Positions 19,407 to 27,052 of a stretch of DNA of 64,000 bases are shown here, one piece after another. The stretch is from Leucobacter aridicollis. GTDB taxonomy: Bacteria; Actinomycetota; Actinomycetes; Actinomycetales; Microbacteriaceae. The stretch spans positions 1,798,001 to 1,862,000 of the forward strand of contig NZ_JACCBD010000001.1 of assembly GCF_013409595.1 (NCBI RefSeq). Reading direction: 5' to 3'. Position 1 is the first letter of the stretch; every line of letters starts with the position of its first letter. Both the position numbers and the translations under genes were made by a program. Under the pieces are notes generated by a model. That model ran no database searches. It was not told where the DNA came from and saw nothing but the letters and a program-made list of their open reading frames with translations.

Positions 19407-20444
19407 ATGGCTCTCACCCTCACGGCGGCCGACCTCCCGCTGCTCTCGGCGGGGGCATCGTTCTGCGGCACCGGCGGCGGCGGCTCCCCCAAGCTCACCG
19501 AGCTCATGGTCCGCTCGGCATTCTCGGAGCCGATCGAGACGTTCCTCCCGGCCGACCTCCCGCCGGAGACTCAGTGCTTCGCGCCCGCGTTCGCCGGGTC
19601 GACGCTCCTGCTGAGCGAACGACTCCCCTCACACGACGACTTCGGCCAGCTCATCGCGGTCGCCGAGCGGTGGATCGGCGCGAGGCTTGAGGCGGCATGC
19701 TCGTTCGAGGCCGGCGGGATGAACGCGCTGACGCCCTTCCTCTTCGCCGGCGAACGCCTCATCATCGACGCCGACTGCAGCGGGCGTGCCGTCCCAACGC
19801 TTGACCGCACGAGCCTCTACATCGCGCGGCTTCCCGGCCTGTTCGCCGTGTGCTCGACGGGTGCCGGCGGCGTCGCCCTCATCACCTCCGAACGCGCGAA
19901 GGACGTTGACGGCCTCATGCGGGCGGCGATGATCCAGTCCGGTGGCGCGGGCGCCGTGCTGTTTGCCGGGTTCACCACCCGCGATCTCGAGACGGCCTCG
20001 CTCCACGGGCATCTCGCGCGCTCCCTCGAGTTCGGCCGGGCGCTCCTCGAGACCGCCAGCGCCCCGGTCTCCACGCTCGCCGACAGGCTCGGTGCCACGC
20101 TCGTTGGCGAAGGAAGAATCGTGAGCCTCACGCAGGATTCGCGCGACCCACACGTGCACGCCGCCGAGGTCGCCGGGAGAAACGGCTCCGTGATCCGGCT
20201 CGTGTCGCGCTCAGAACACCTCGCTGTACTCGTCGACGGCGAGACTGTCGCGGCCGCGCCCGAGTACATCGTCGCGGTCGACGTGCTCTCGCGTGAGCTC
20301 ATCGAGGTGACCGATCTGCGGCTGCACCGGCACGTGGCGATCCTGACCCGCCCCGCCGACGATTGGTGGCGCGATTTCCCCCAGCGCGCGGCGAAACTCT
20401 TTCCGTCGTCGTACGGCCTGACCGGATTGGATCCCGAATGGTAA
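19407..20444 (+). CDS. DUF917-family protein, copy 3 (divergent)
   Basis: This 345-residue protein aligns over its whole length with copies 1 and 2 but is shorter and has lost several of their signatures. GTGGGGDPY becomes GTGGGGSPK, GAPTVMVEK becomes FAGSTLLLSER, and DADGMGRAFPEL becomes DADCSGRAVPTL. The C-terminal EGLRYGQRV segment is replaced by DLRLHRHVAI. The conserved GGxN (EAGGMNAL) is kept. It may be a non-catalytic subunit, or have a different substrate. It has its own promoter, and its stop overlaps the pucR start by 7 bp, linking it to the regulator more than to the other two copies. Confidence 0.82.
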   Translation: MALTLTAADLPLLSAGASFCGTGGGGSPKLTELMVRSAFSEPIETFLPADLPPETQCFAPAFAGSTLLLSERLPSHDDFGQLIAVAERWIGARLEAACSFEAGGMNALTPFLFAGERLIIDADCSGRAVPTLDRTSLYIARLPGLFAVCSTGAGGVALITSERAKDVDGLMRAAMIQSGGAGAVLFAGFTTRDLETASLHGHLARSLEFGRALLETASAPVSTLADRLGATLVGEGRIVSLTQDSRDPHVHAAEVAGRNGSVIRLVSRSEHLAVLVDGETVAAAPEYIVAVDVLSRELIEVTDLRLHRHVAILTRPADDWWRDFPQRAAKLFPSSYGLTGLDPEW

Positions 20445-21964
20445 CCACCCCGCGCACCCCACAGGCCACGCTCGACCTCGCGGGCCTGCTCGCACACCCC
20501 GACAGCGGCGGCCTCACCCACATCGCCGGCCCGTCGACAGGCACGTGGCAGAACCTCACCGTCGACGAGCCCGAGAGCGCCACCGAGGGGCTGCTCGTCC
20601 TCACCACCGCGCTGCCCAGCACGAGCTGGCAGCAGGACGCACTCGTGCGGCGCGTCCGCGACCGCGGGTTCGCAGCCCTCGCGCTGCCCGGGGCCGCGCT
20701 CGCGGGCCCCGGCGCACGAAAGCTCGCCGACAGGCTCGAGCTCACGCTGCTTGGCGTGGACCGTCCGATCGCGCTCGCCCGCGCCGGCTGGCAGCTTCAG
20801 CAAGCCAGGGACGCGCTGACCATCGACTACGTGCGCAAGGTCGCGCAGGCCTTCGAATACCCCGCGGCGGACCTCGCCGACCTGCTCGGGCACCTGTGCG
20901 CGGCCATCGGCCACGGGATCGCCCTCATCGATTCCGCGCGAACAGTGCAGCAGGCCGGTGGCGTGCTCTCTCCCGAGCTGCACGCCGAACTGTCCTTCAC
21001 GCCCTGGATCAGCGTCGCGCGCGTCGGCGACGCGGCCGCGGCCTCGGTGCGGGTCGACAGCTCGACACGGCGCGGATTGCGGCTCGCCGTGTTTGATGCC
21101 GGGCTCAGCGACGTGCAGTTGCGCGCGCTCTCCACGGTTGCGGAGATCATGATGCCGGCCGTGGCGGCGCGGATCCTGATCGACGAGCTCGACACAGTGA
21201 ACGACGCGTCCTCCTCAGCCGACCTGCTTCGCGCGTTCATTGAGCTCCGCGGCGTCCGCGACCCGGACGTCCACCAGCGTATGGCCGAACAGGGCTGGCG
21301 GACAGCGGGCTATCACCTGGGGTTCCAATTCACGGCCCGCACCCGCGTCGATCCAGTGGGGCTGCTGCGCGCGGTCTCGCACGAACTCGCCGCCGTCTCG
21401 GTCGAGTCGCGCGTGGCGCTCAGCGGAGGTGGCGTGCTGGGCTGGCTGACCTTCACTGACCCACCAGCCTCAAGCGAGGTGGAACGGTTCGCGGGCGCCC
21501 TCAACGGCGTTCACCAGCAGCTACGCCGCACACGCGACGTGGCGCTCGGCATCGGGTCGCTGCAGAGCGGCGAGACCGGGCTCGCCCGGACGCTCAACGA
21601 AGCCGGCGATGCGGCGAAGATCGCGACGTCGCGCTCAAGCTCCGGGTATCTGGTGCGTGTCGACAGCCTCGGGCTCGAGCAGCTCCTCCTCGCATGGACG
21701 GGCACTGACACCTTTCTGCCTGCCGCCGAGTCGCTGCTCGCTCCGCTCCTCACCGAAGCGCCAGAACTTCTCGACACCCTCGCCGCGTACCTCGACCACG
21801 AGTCGGGCATCCAAGCGACTGCCGCGGCCCTCGGTCTGCATCGCAATACGGTTTCGCAGCGCGTGCAGCGCGCGCAGGAACTCGTTGGCGCGGATCTGAC
21901 CTCACCGGAGACGCGGCTCGCGCTACACCTCGCGTGTCGGGCGGTGCTCGCGCCGAGGGGTTAG
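20438..21964 (+). CDS. PucR-family transcriptional regulator
   Basis: This 508-residue regulator starts at ATG 20438, overlapping the stop of DUF917 copy 3. The N-terminal PucR-like sensory domain (about 10-130), with EPESATEGLLVLTTALPS, is followed by a central GAF/GGDEF-like region and a C-terminal PucR helix-turn-helix (DHESGIQATAAALGLHRNTVSQRVQRAQEL, about 455-485). PucR proteins activate purine, allantoin or amino-acid catabolic genes in response to the substrate. The position at the end of the cluster suggests control of the permease, HyuA-like and DUF917 genes. No operator was identified. Confidence 0.88.
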   Translation: MVTTPRTPQATLDLAGLLAHPDSGGLTHIAGPSTGTWQNLTVDEPESATEGLLVLTTALPSTSWQQDALVRRVRDRGFAALALPGAALAGPGARKLADRLELTLLGVDRPIALARAGWQLQQARDALTIDYVRKVAQAFEYPAADLADLLGHLCAAIGHGIALIDSARTVQQAGGVLSPELHAELSFTPWISVARVGDAAAASVRVDSSTRRGLRLAVFDAGLSDVQLRALSTVAEIMMPAVAARILIDELDTVNDASSSADLLRAFIELRGVRDPDVHQRMAEQGWRTAGYHLGFQFTARTRVDPVGLLRAVSHELAAVSVESRVALSGGGVLGWLTFTDPPASSEVERFAGALNGVHQQLRRTRDVALGIGSLQSGETGLARTLNEAGDAAKIATSRSSSGYLVRVDSLGLEQLLLAWTGTDTFLPAAESLLAPLLTEAPELLDTLAAYLDHESGIQATAAALGLHRNTVSQRVQRAQELVGADLTSPETRLALHLACRAVLAPRG

Positions 21965-21968
21965 GGGC

Positions 21969-22031
21969 GCGGTCGGTGCTGTGGGCGCTGTGGGTGCTGT
22001 GGGCGCGGTCGGTGCTGTGGGTGCGGTGGGT
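21969..22031. repeat. Seven 9-bp tandem repeats downstream of pucR
   Basis: Seven consecutive 9-bp units (GCTGTGGGC/GCGGTCGGT type) lie in the 208-bp gap between the convergent pucR and HNH genes. They have the same period as the permease 3' repeats but a different sequence. Confidence 0.88.
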
Positions 22032-22100
22032 ACGGCCACTGTGCTGAGTCCAGCGGGCACTGCAGTCGCGGCGAGTCCAGCGCTTGACTACGTGGGGGGA

Positions 22101-22145
22101 CTGCGTGGGGCGACAGCGGGGAGTCCTGCGTGGGGAGACAGCGGG
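22101..22145. repeat. 20-bp direct repeat pair
   Basis: Two 20-bp copies at 22101 and 22126 differ at one base and are spaced with a 25-bp period in the same pucR-HNH gap. Confidence 0.8.
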
Positions 22146-22172
22146 AGGTATTCCGGCCGAGCACCCCCGACG

Positions 22173-23798
22173 CTAGTCCGCTCGCTTGAACCGCACCCGA
22201 CTCGCGGGAGTGTCTCGGTGAGTTCTGCCGGTCGGGCTGGTCCATACCATCGTGCCGTTGGGTTCCTGTTCGACGCGCCAGTCCGAGTGATGCTTCAGCA
22301 TGTGGTGGCCGCGGCACAGGTGCGCAAGGTTCTCGACAGCCGTCGGCCCGCCATCCTCGGCCGCGACAGTGTGGTCGACGTCGCACCGGTGGGTCGGAAC
22401 TCGACAGCCCGGGGCCCGACAGTGCTGGTCGCGCGCACCGAGATATCGTCTGATCGCCGGAGTTGGCCGGTATCGGTCGACGGATCGGAGATTGCCTGCG
22501 GAGTCGACCGCGAGCAGATCCCAGGCAGTCGCTTCCGCCGCAACGCGCCGGGCGACCCCCTCTGCGAGCGGCCCGTATCCGACGAGCTCGGCGACGCGTT
22601 CACCTTCGCCCCCAGCTTCTGAGCCTTCGTCGCTCTCGGGGCCGGACCGCGGTGGCCCAGTTTCATTGGCCTCCGACGCTTCGCCGATTCCTCCGGTCTC
22701 CCAGGTTTCCACGGTTTCTCCGACCTCCGAGGTCTCCCCGGCTTCCCCGTCGTCCCGGGCCCCAGCTCCGGCTCCTGACCGCGCGACCGCTCCTGCGAAA
22801 GGCGAACGAAGCCGGAGCACCGCTTCCGAGATGAGGACCTGCACGCGACCAGCCACCCCGTCGGCCGCCGTTGCGGTGTCGTCATTGGCTCCGAGTAGCA
22901 GGTCACGGTAGACATCAACCCGTACCGCGGCGATTGGGCGCCGCGCCACGTCGACTTGCCCTGAATCGGTGCGAGGCGGCGCCTCGACTCCATGCGCACC
23001 AGGGTGTGGCTGGCCAGCGGATGCAGGCTGTGCATTCGGGCCGCCTGACGCGTTCGTCACGGCACCGCCGATAACGCTTCCCCCGGCACCGCCGATAACG
23101 CTTCCCCCGGCACCGCCTGCCACGCTTCCCCCGGCGCCGCCCGCCCGCGCCGTCTTCTTCGCGATTCGGGCGACCCGATCGTAGATCGCATGCGCGTCCA
23201 CTGCGGGCAGGTGGGCGATGAGGTCGGCCATTCCGTCCTCAGCTCCAACGAGACGCAGGCACCGCTGCGCCGCCGCGCGCTCGTGCTGCTCTTCGAGTGA
23301 TTCTCGCTGTTCATGCGCGGCAAGCCTCCTGGCGACCGGGCGCAGACGATTCGGGGTTTCCTGCCGGGCGACCTCGAGTACGCGCCGCTCATAGCGCTCG
23401 CGCTTCTCTACCTCGAGCTCTCCATCGCCGACGGTGAGCGGGGCACCCTCGGACGTCACCACACGGAGGTGCCCCATGGAGATCTCGCCAGCGCCAAGCG
23501 CTTGGAGGGCGGCTGGAAAGGACCGCCGCGCGTCGTAGGCGGTCTGCAGAAGTCGCTCTGCCGTGTGCTCGCTCTCGTGCATCGCCGTAGCGAGTTCCAT
23601 GCGGAGAGACCGGAAGCCAAGCTCTGCCCCGCCCGACGAGCCCCCGGGAACCACCGTGTCCGCGTCGAGGGCCTCGCCGAGCACCAGCAGCTGCTCGGCC
23701 TCGATCCTCCGCCGCTGCGACTCGAGCGCCTCAAATCGCGTGATCGCGGCGTCGATCGCCTCGAGCTGCGTCTGCGAGAAGTGAGCGTCTGTGGTCAT
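22173..23798 (-). CDS. HNH endonuclease with DUF222 domain (13E12-type)
   Basis: This 541-residue protein has an N-terminal DUF222-like helical domain (about 1-210), repeat-rich linkers, and a C-terminal HNH nuclease core with CRAPGC, DVDHTVAAEDGG, NLAHLCRGHHMLKH (zinc-type Cys pairs plus catalytic His). Proteins of this family are multicopy in actinobacterial genomes; their role is unknown. I chose ATG 23798 because TAGATT lies 5 nt upstream, a leaderless pattern; an in-frame ATG at 23837 would lengthen it by 13 residues. Linkers carry three GGSVIGGA repeats and an E/G/T-rich tract, probably variable between strains. Confidence 0.85.
   Translation of the reverse strand: MTTDAHFSQTQLEAIDAAITRFEALESQRRRIEAEQLLVLGEALDADTVVPGGSSGGAELGFRSLRMELATAMHESEHTAERLLQTAYDARRSFPAALQALGAGEISMGHLRVVTSEGAPLTVGDGELEVEKRERYERRVLEVARQETPNRLRPVARRLAAHEQRESLEEQHERAAAQRCLRLVGAEDGMADLIAHLPAVDAHAIYDRVARIAKKTARAGGAGGSVAGGAGGSVIGGAGGSVIGGAVTNASGGPNAQPASAGQPHPGAHGVEAPPRTDSGQVDVARRPIAAVRVDVYRDLLLGANDDTATAADGVAGRVQVLISEAVLRLRSPFAGAVARSGAGAGARDDGEAGETSEVGETVETWETGGIGEASEANETGPPRSGPESDEGSEAGGEGERVAELVGYGPLAEGVARRVAAEATAWDLLAVDSAGNLRSVDRYRPTPAIRRYLGARDQHCRAPGCRVPTHRCDVDHTVAAEDGGPTAVENLAHLCRGHHMLKHHSDWRVEQEPNGTMVWTSPTGRTHRDTPASRVRFKRAD
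23062..23133. repeat. Three 24-bp tandem repeats in the HNH gene
   Basis: Units begin at 23062, 23086 and 23110. The first two are identical and the third differs at three positions. They encode GGSVIGGA-type octapeptides. Confidence 0.92.
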
Positions 23799-23803
23799 GT
23801 GTA

Positions 23804-23809
23804 AATCTA
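23804..23809 (-). promoter_or_regulatory. -10 box (TAGATT) of the HNH gene
   Basis: TAGATT on the minus strand lies 5 nt before ATG 23798, within an unusually AT-rich stretch for this region. Confidence 0.5.
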
Positions 23810-23864
23810 AACACCAACCACCGACATTTAGGCTCATGGCCGAGCACGCACGTAGCTCGAGCCG

Positions 23865-24449
23865 CTAGCCGACTTCCCGATAGAGCCTGCCCGCGGCCTC
23901 AACAACCGCAGGGTGCTCAGCGCTCAATGCCTGAATCCCGACAGCCTTGAGACCAGCCGGAGGCACGCCGCCCTCGCCCCAGAGCAACACGGACGTCTCC
24001 GCAGGCATCTGCGACGACCACCAGCTGATGCCGCCACGGTCACCCGACCGCTCCTCGAACACTCGTTTAGCGAGCGCCTGCGTCACGCCGAGGTCTTGCA
24101 CGACGACCGTGCTCGGGCGCACTCCGAGATCGAGCAGCACGCGCGCATCATCGAAGTCGACGAGCTCCGGACCAGCGTATTCGAGCTCCACGACCGCTCG
24201 CGGCTCGCCAGCCGGAGTGAGGAACACCTCAGGGATCCACCGTCGCTTGTTGTAGAAGCTCTCCGCTATCGCGCCGACGGCAGTCTTCGAGAAGTACCAC
24301 GAGTCGTACAGGTCGGCGTTGTCCCACCTGCCGTGAAACTGCGGGCGCGGCACGAACGACCAGTGGCCAGGCTTGCCCTGGCGGGCGCCCGCCACCCGCG
24401 GATAGCAGCGAAAGAGTCGCAGTGGCTCCTGCGCGTGAGGCTCCTGCAT
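23865..24449 (-). CDS. RES-domain toxin (NAD+-degrading type)
   Basis: This 194-residue RES-domain protein has the motif layout LFRCYP, HWSFVPRPQFHGRWDN, AIAESFYNKRRW and a C-terminal GISWWSSQ segment, with Arg, Glu and Ser in the positions that name the family. RES toxins of RES-Xre modules consume NAD+ in the cytoplasm. It starts with ATG 24449, 4 nt after the Xre-type antitoxin gene, the normal antitoxin-first order. Length and motifs look intact, so a functional toxin is likely, neutralised by the partner. Activity is inferred. Confidence 0.85.
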   Translation of the reverse strand: MQEPHAQEPLRLFRCYPRVAGARQGKPGHWSFVPRPQFHGRWDNADLYDSWYFSKTAVGAIAESFYNKRRWIPEVFLTPAGEPRAVVELEYAGPELVDFDDARVLLDLGVRPSTVVVQDLGVTQALAKRVFEERSGDRGGISWWSSQMPAETSVLLWGEGGVPPAGLKAVGIQALSAEHPAVVEAAGRLYREVG

Positions 24450-24453
24450 GCGC

Positions 24454-24807
24454 TTACGCGTACGCGCCCTCGTCCTCGGCGTCGATCGCGCCGATCACCT
24501 CGGCGACGCGGCCCAGCTTGATGCACTCGCGCGGGGTCGACCCGCGCAGAAACTGGTTGGGCGAATCGAGCCAGATCGGCACGACCTTCGTGTGCATCGT
24601 CGATTCCGCTCGGGCAATGATGTACGCGAAGTCCATGATGGATCGGGCGGACTCGGGCGAGGGGACCTGCGAACCCTGCCGCCATCGAGTCACCTGCGAA
24701 GGCTTCACGCCAAGCAACTCGGCGAGCAGCGCGCCGTTGCCGGCGGCCCCGAGCAGCATGCGGAAACCGTCGGCGAAGCCGGGCTGGTGTGTCACTGCGA
24801 TGCTCAT
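24454..24807 (-). CDS. Xre/MbcA/ParS-type antitoxin
   Basis: This 117-residue antitoxin has an N-terminal helix-turn-helix (LLAELLGVKPSQVTRWRQGS, about 27-46) and a C-terminal toxin-binding helical domain (PIWLDSPNQFLRGSTPRECIKLGRVAEVIGAIDA, about 76-110), the MbcA/ParS type that binds RES toxins. ATG 24807 follows a TAGACT -10 box by 6 nt, so the transcript is probably leaderless. A 20-bp near-perfect palindrome sits just upstream, a good candidate operator for autorepression. It is followed by the toxin gene after 4 nt. Confidence 0.85.
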   Translation of the reverse strand: MSIAVTHQPGFADGFRMLLGAAGNGALLAELLGVKPSQVTRWRQGSQVPSPESARSIMDFAYIIARAESTMHTKVVPIWLDSPNQFLRGSTPRECIKLGRVAEVIGAIDAEDEGAYA

Positions 24808-24813
24808 GCACCC

Positions 24814-24819
24814 AGTCTA
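24814..24819 (-). promoter_or_regulatory. -10 box (TAGACT) of the toxin-antitoxin operon
   Basis: TAGACT on the minus strand is 6 nt before ATG 24807. Confidence 0.6.
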
Positions 24820-24820
24820 C

Positions 24821-24840
24821 GCGCAATTCTAGGATTGCGC
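24821..24840. promoter_or_regulatory. Palindromic operator candidate upstream of the antitoxin gene
   Basis: The 20-bp stretch GCGCAATTCTAGGATTGCGC has perfect 7-bp arms and a CTAG core with a single flanking mismatch. It occupies the position just upstream of the -10 box, where an autorepressor would block polymerase. It lies in the 41-bp gap after aroB. Confidence 0.65.
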
Positions 24841-24848
24841 GAGTGTCG

Positions 24849-25937
24849 CTAGCTCGCGATCTCCTGGTAGGCGAACTGCAGCATCGACTCGTCGACCCCG
24901 GCAAGCACGCGCGGCTTCCCAATGTCGTCAAGCACGATAAAGCGCAGCATGCCGGCGCGAGCCTTCTTGTCGCGCTGCATCGCTGCCAGCAGCCCCGGCC
25001 AGCGCCCGGCCGGGTAGGACAGCGGCAGCCCGAGCAGCGTCAGGACATTCCGGTGCCGCTCGACCGCCGCGTCCGACAGCGCGCCCGACATCCTGCCGAG
25101 CTCGGCCGCGTACGACATCCCGATCGCGATCGCGACGCCGTGGCGCCACTGGTAGCGCTCCGCATGCTCGATCGCGTGACCGAGCGTGTGGCCGTAGTTC
25201 AGGATCTCTCGGAGCCCACCCTCCTTGAAGTCCTCAGAGACGACACGAGCTTTCACACCGATCGCGAGCTCGACGACGCGCTGGAACTCCGGCGTCGTCG
25301 GGTCCGTCGCCCGGTCGACGTCGGCCTCGATAATGTCGAGGATCTCGGGCTCAGCGATGAAGCCGCACTTAGCGACCTCCGCGAACCCGGCCAGGATCTC
25401 GTTCTTCGGGAGCGTGTCAAGAACCGCAAGGTCGCAGATCACCGCGGCCGGCGGGTAAAACGCCCCCACGAGGTTCTTGCCCTCGGCCGTGTTGATACCC
25501 GTCTTGCCACCGACGGCAGCGTCGACCATGCCGAGCACCGTGGTCGGCAGTTGGACGAGCCGAACCCCTCGCAGCCACGTCGCCGCGACGAAGCCAGCGA
25601 GATCGGTCACGGCGCCCCCGCCGAGGCCGATGATCGCGTCGCTGCGCGTAAAGTCTGCCTGGCCCAGAATCTGCCAGCAGAATGCGGCGACCTCAACACG
25701 CTTCGCCGACTCCGCGTCGGGAACCTCGGCGAGGATCACCTCACCGTAGTGCTGCTGCAGCGAGGTCCGCAGGTCGTCGGCGAGCCGACCAACCGTCGAC
25801 GTGTGCACGATGAGCACCTTCGCAACGCGAGAGCCGAGCGCCTCCGGCACCCGCTCAAACAGGTCGCGGCCCACGGTGATCGTGTAGTTGGTCTCCCCGG
25901 TGACAGCGATCTCAGTCACCTGCGTCGAGTTGCTCAA
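24849..25937 (-). CDS. aroB: 3-dehydroquinate synthase
   Basis: This 362-residue NAD+- and metal-dependent enzyme makes 3-dehydroquinate from DAHP in the shikimate pathway. The NAD site with IGLGGGAVTDLAGFVAATWLRGV (about 107-130), KNLVGAFYPP, the metal ligand Glu in GFAEVAKCGFI, and the histidine motif NYGHTLGHAIEH are all present. The start TTG at 25937 overlaps the aroK stop (TTGA) and is preceded by GGAGAGG, 7 nt away. Length is normal. It is the last gene of the aro run. Confidence 0.95.
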   Translation of the reverse strand: MSNSTQVTEIAVTGETNYTITVGRDLFERVPEALGSRVAKVLIVHTSTVGRLADDLRTSLQQHYGEVILAEVPDAESAKRVEVAAFCWQILGQADFTRSDAIIGLGGGAVTDLAGFVAATWLRGVRLVQLPTTVLGMVDAAVGGKTGINTAEGKNLVGAFYPPAAVICDLAVLDTLPKNEILAGFAEVAKCGFIAEPEILDIIEADVDRATDPTTPEFQRVVELAIGVKARVVSEDFKEGGLREILNYGHTLGHAIEHAERYQWRHGVAIAIGMSYAAELGRMSGALSDAAVERHRNVLTLLGLPLSYPAGRWPGLLAAMQRDKKARAGMLRFIVLDDIGKPRVLAGVDESMLQFAYQEIAS

Positions 25938-27052
25938 TCTTGGTCCTCTCCAACTCCATGTGTCTCGGCCTCTGCCGGAAGATTCGCACCGGGCTCACCC
26001 GGATGGTTCGTGTCGGCCTTCGCCGGAATGCTCGTGTCGGCCTCAGCCTGGACAGTCTCGGTACCTTCCGACGCGGCTGGGCCGCGTCCGCCTGGCTGCG
26101 CCGCGGCGTGCACCGCAGCGACCTGCGCGGCGGCGCGCTCGCGCCTGGCATAGGCGCGCGCCCATTCAACAACGCGGCGGGTGAGCTGTTCCTTCCCGGC
26201 ACGGTCGGTGCGGAATGTCACGTCGGCGACCTCGAGGTAGAGCGGCTTGCGCTCAGCAAGGATTCGTCCCCACGCAGAGGGGTCATCCCGCAGCAGCGGG
26301 CGCCGAGAGATGTTCGCGGTGCGCAGCACAGCCTCCTGCGTCGTCATGAGCAGGATCGTTGGGTGGCGGCGCAGCAGCTCGCGCGTCGATTCCGAGAGCA
26401 CGGCTCCCCCGCCAAGCGCGAGGATCCGCGTCCCTGGCTCGGCGAGCTCGGACGCGATGATCTCTGCTTCGATGCGACGAAACTCGGGCTCGCCGTGCGC
26501 CGCAAAGAAGTCCGTGATCGCGCCGTGCTTCCGCACGAACACGACGTCGCTGTCGACGAAGGGAATGCCGAGCTCCTTCGCGACGCGCCGCCCGAGGCTC
26601 GTCTTGCCTGCGGCCATCGGCCCCACGAACACGATCGTCCGCTCCGGCAGCCGGTTTCCACCGCCCCGGCGGCGGCGCCGCCGCTTCGCAGGCCGCCGCG
26701 GCTGAGTTGCATCGCCCGACGCCTCGGCTTCACCCTGCTGGCGTCGGCCGGAGTTCGTCGCCGCGCTGGCAGACTGCCCTTCATCTGCGGACTGGGCACC
26801 GGAGCGCTGCGGGCGGCGGCGGCGCGGGGGCCGCGGCCTGCCAGCGTCCTGGCCGCGCTGGCCCGCGGGCTGACCGGGACGCTCGCCCGCAGGCTGCCCC
26901 GACTGGTCGCCCGCACGTTGCCCCGACTGCTGGCCCAACGACTGCCCAGGCAGCTCGCCCGCAGACTCGCTCGACCGCTGGCCCGGTGGCGCGGGCTTCG
27001 GCGCGGCCGCGGGAGCCCCCGCGCGCCGACCGGCCCTGCGCGCGCCGCTCAC
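25934..27052 (-). CDS. aroK: Shikimate kinase with long disordered N- and C-terminal extensions
   Basis: Shikimate kinase phosphorylates shikimate with ATP. The core is residues 138-305, with Walker [10 protein letters not shown] at 144-152, the shikimate-binding DSDVVF and [10 protein letters not shown] motif, and the lid region RRPLLRDD. It is preceded by about 135 residues of Pro/Gly/Gln/Arg-rich, low-complexity sequence (repeats like [12 protein letters not shown]) and a basic RRRRRRGGG stretch, and followed by about 65 residues of similar character. The GTG start at 27052 overlaps the aroC stop, and no other start lies before the core, so the extension is very likely translated. Most shikimate kinases are about 170 residues, so a 372-residue form is unusual. 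Confidence 0.9.
   Translation of the reverse strand: MSGARRAGRRAGAPAAAPKPAPPGQRSSESAGELPGQSLGQQSGQRAGDQSGQPAGERPGQPAGQRGQDAGRPRPPRRRRPQRSGAQSADEGQSASAATNSGRRQQGEAEASGDATQPRRPAKRRRRRRGGGNRLPERTIVFVGPMAAGKTSLGRRVAKELGIPFVDSDVVFVRKHGAITDFFAAHGEPEFRRIEAEIIASELAEPGTRILALGGGAVLSESTRELLRRHPTILLMTTQEAVLRTANISRRPLLRDDPSAWGRILAERKPLYLEVADVTFRTDRAGKEQLTRRVVEWARAYARRERAAAQVAAVHAAAQPGGRGPAASEGTETVQAEADTSIPAKADTNHPGEPGANLPAEAETHGVGEDQD

Noticed and set aside
21969..22145. Possible CRISPR array
   Set aside because: Units are 9 bp, contiguous and without unique spacers; the pair at 22101 and 22126 has only a 5-bp separation.
22173..24807. HNH gene and TA pair as remains of a prophage
   Set aside because: No integrase, terminase, capsid or att repeats; both families are common chromosomal accessories.
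25934..27052. N-terminal aroK extension as a frameshift or misannotated overlap
   Set aside because: The frame is open and starts exactly at the aroC stop (GTGA) with no other start before the core; the repeats keep the frame.
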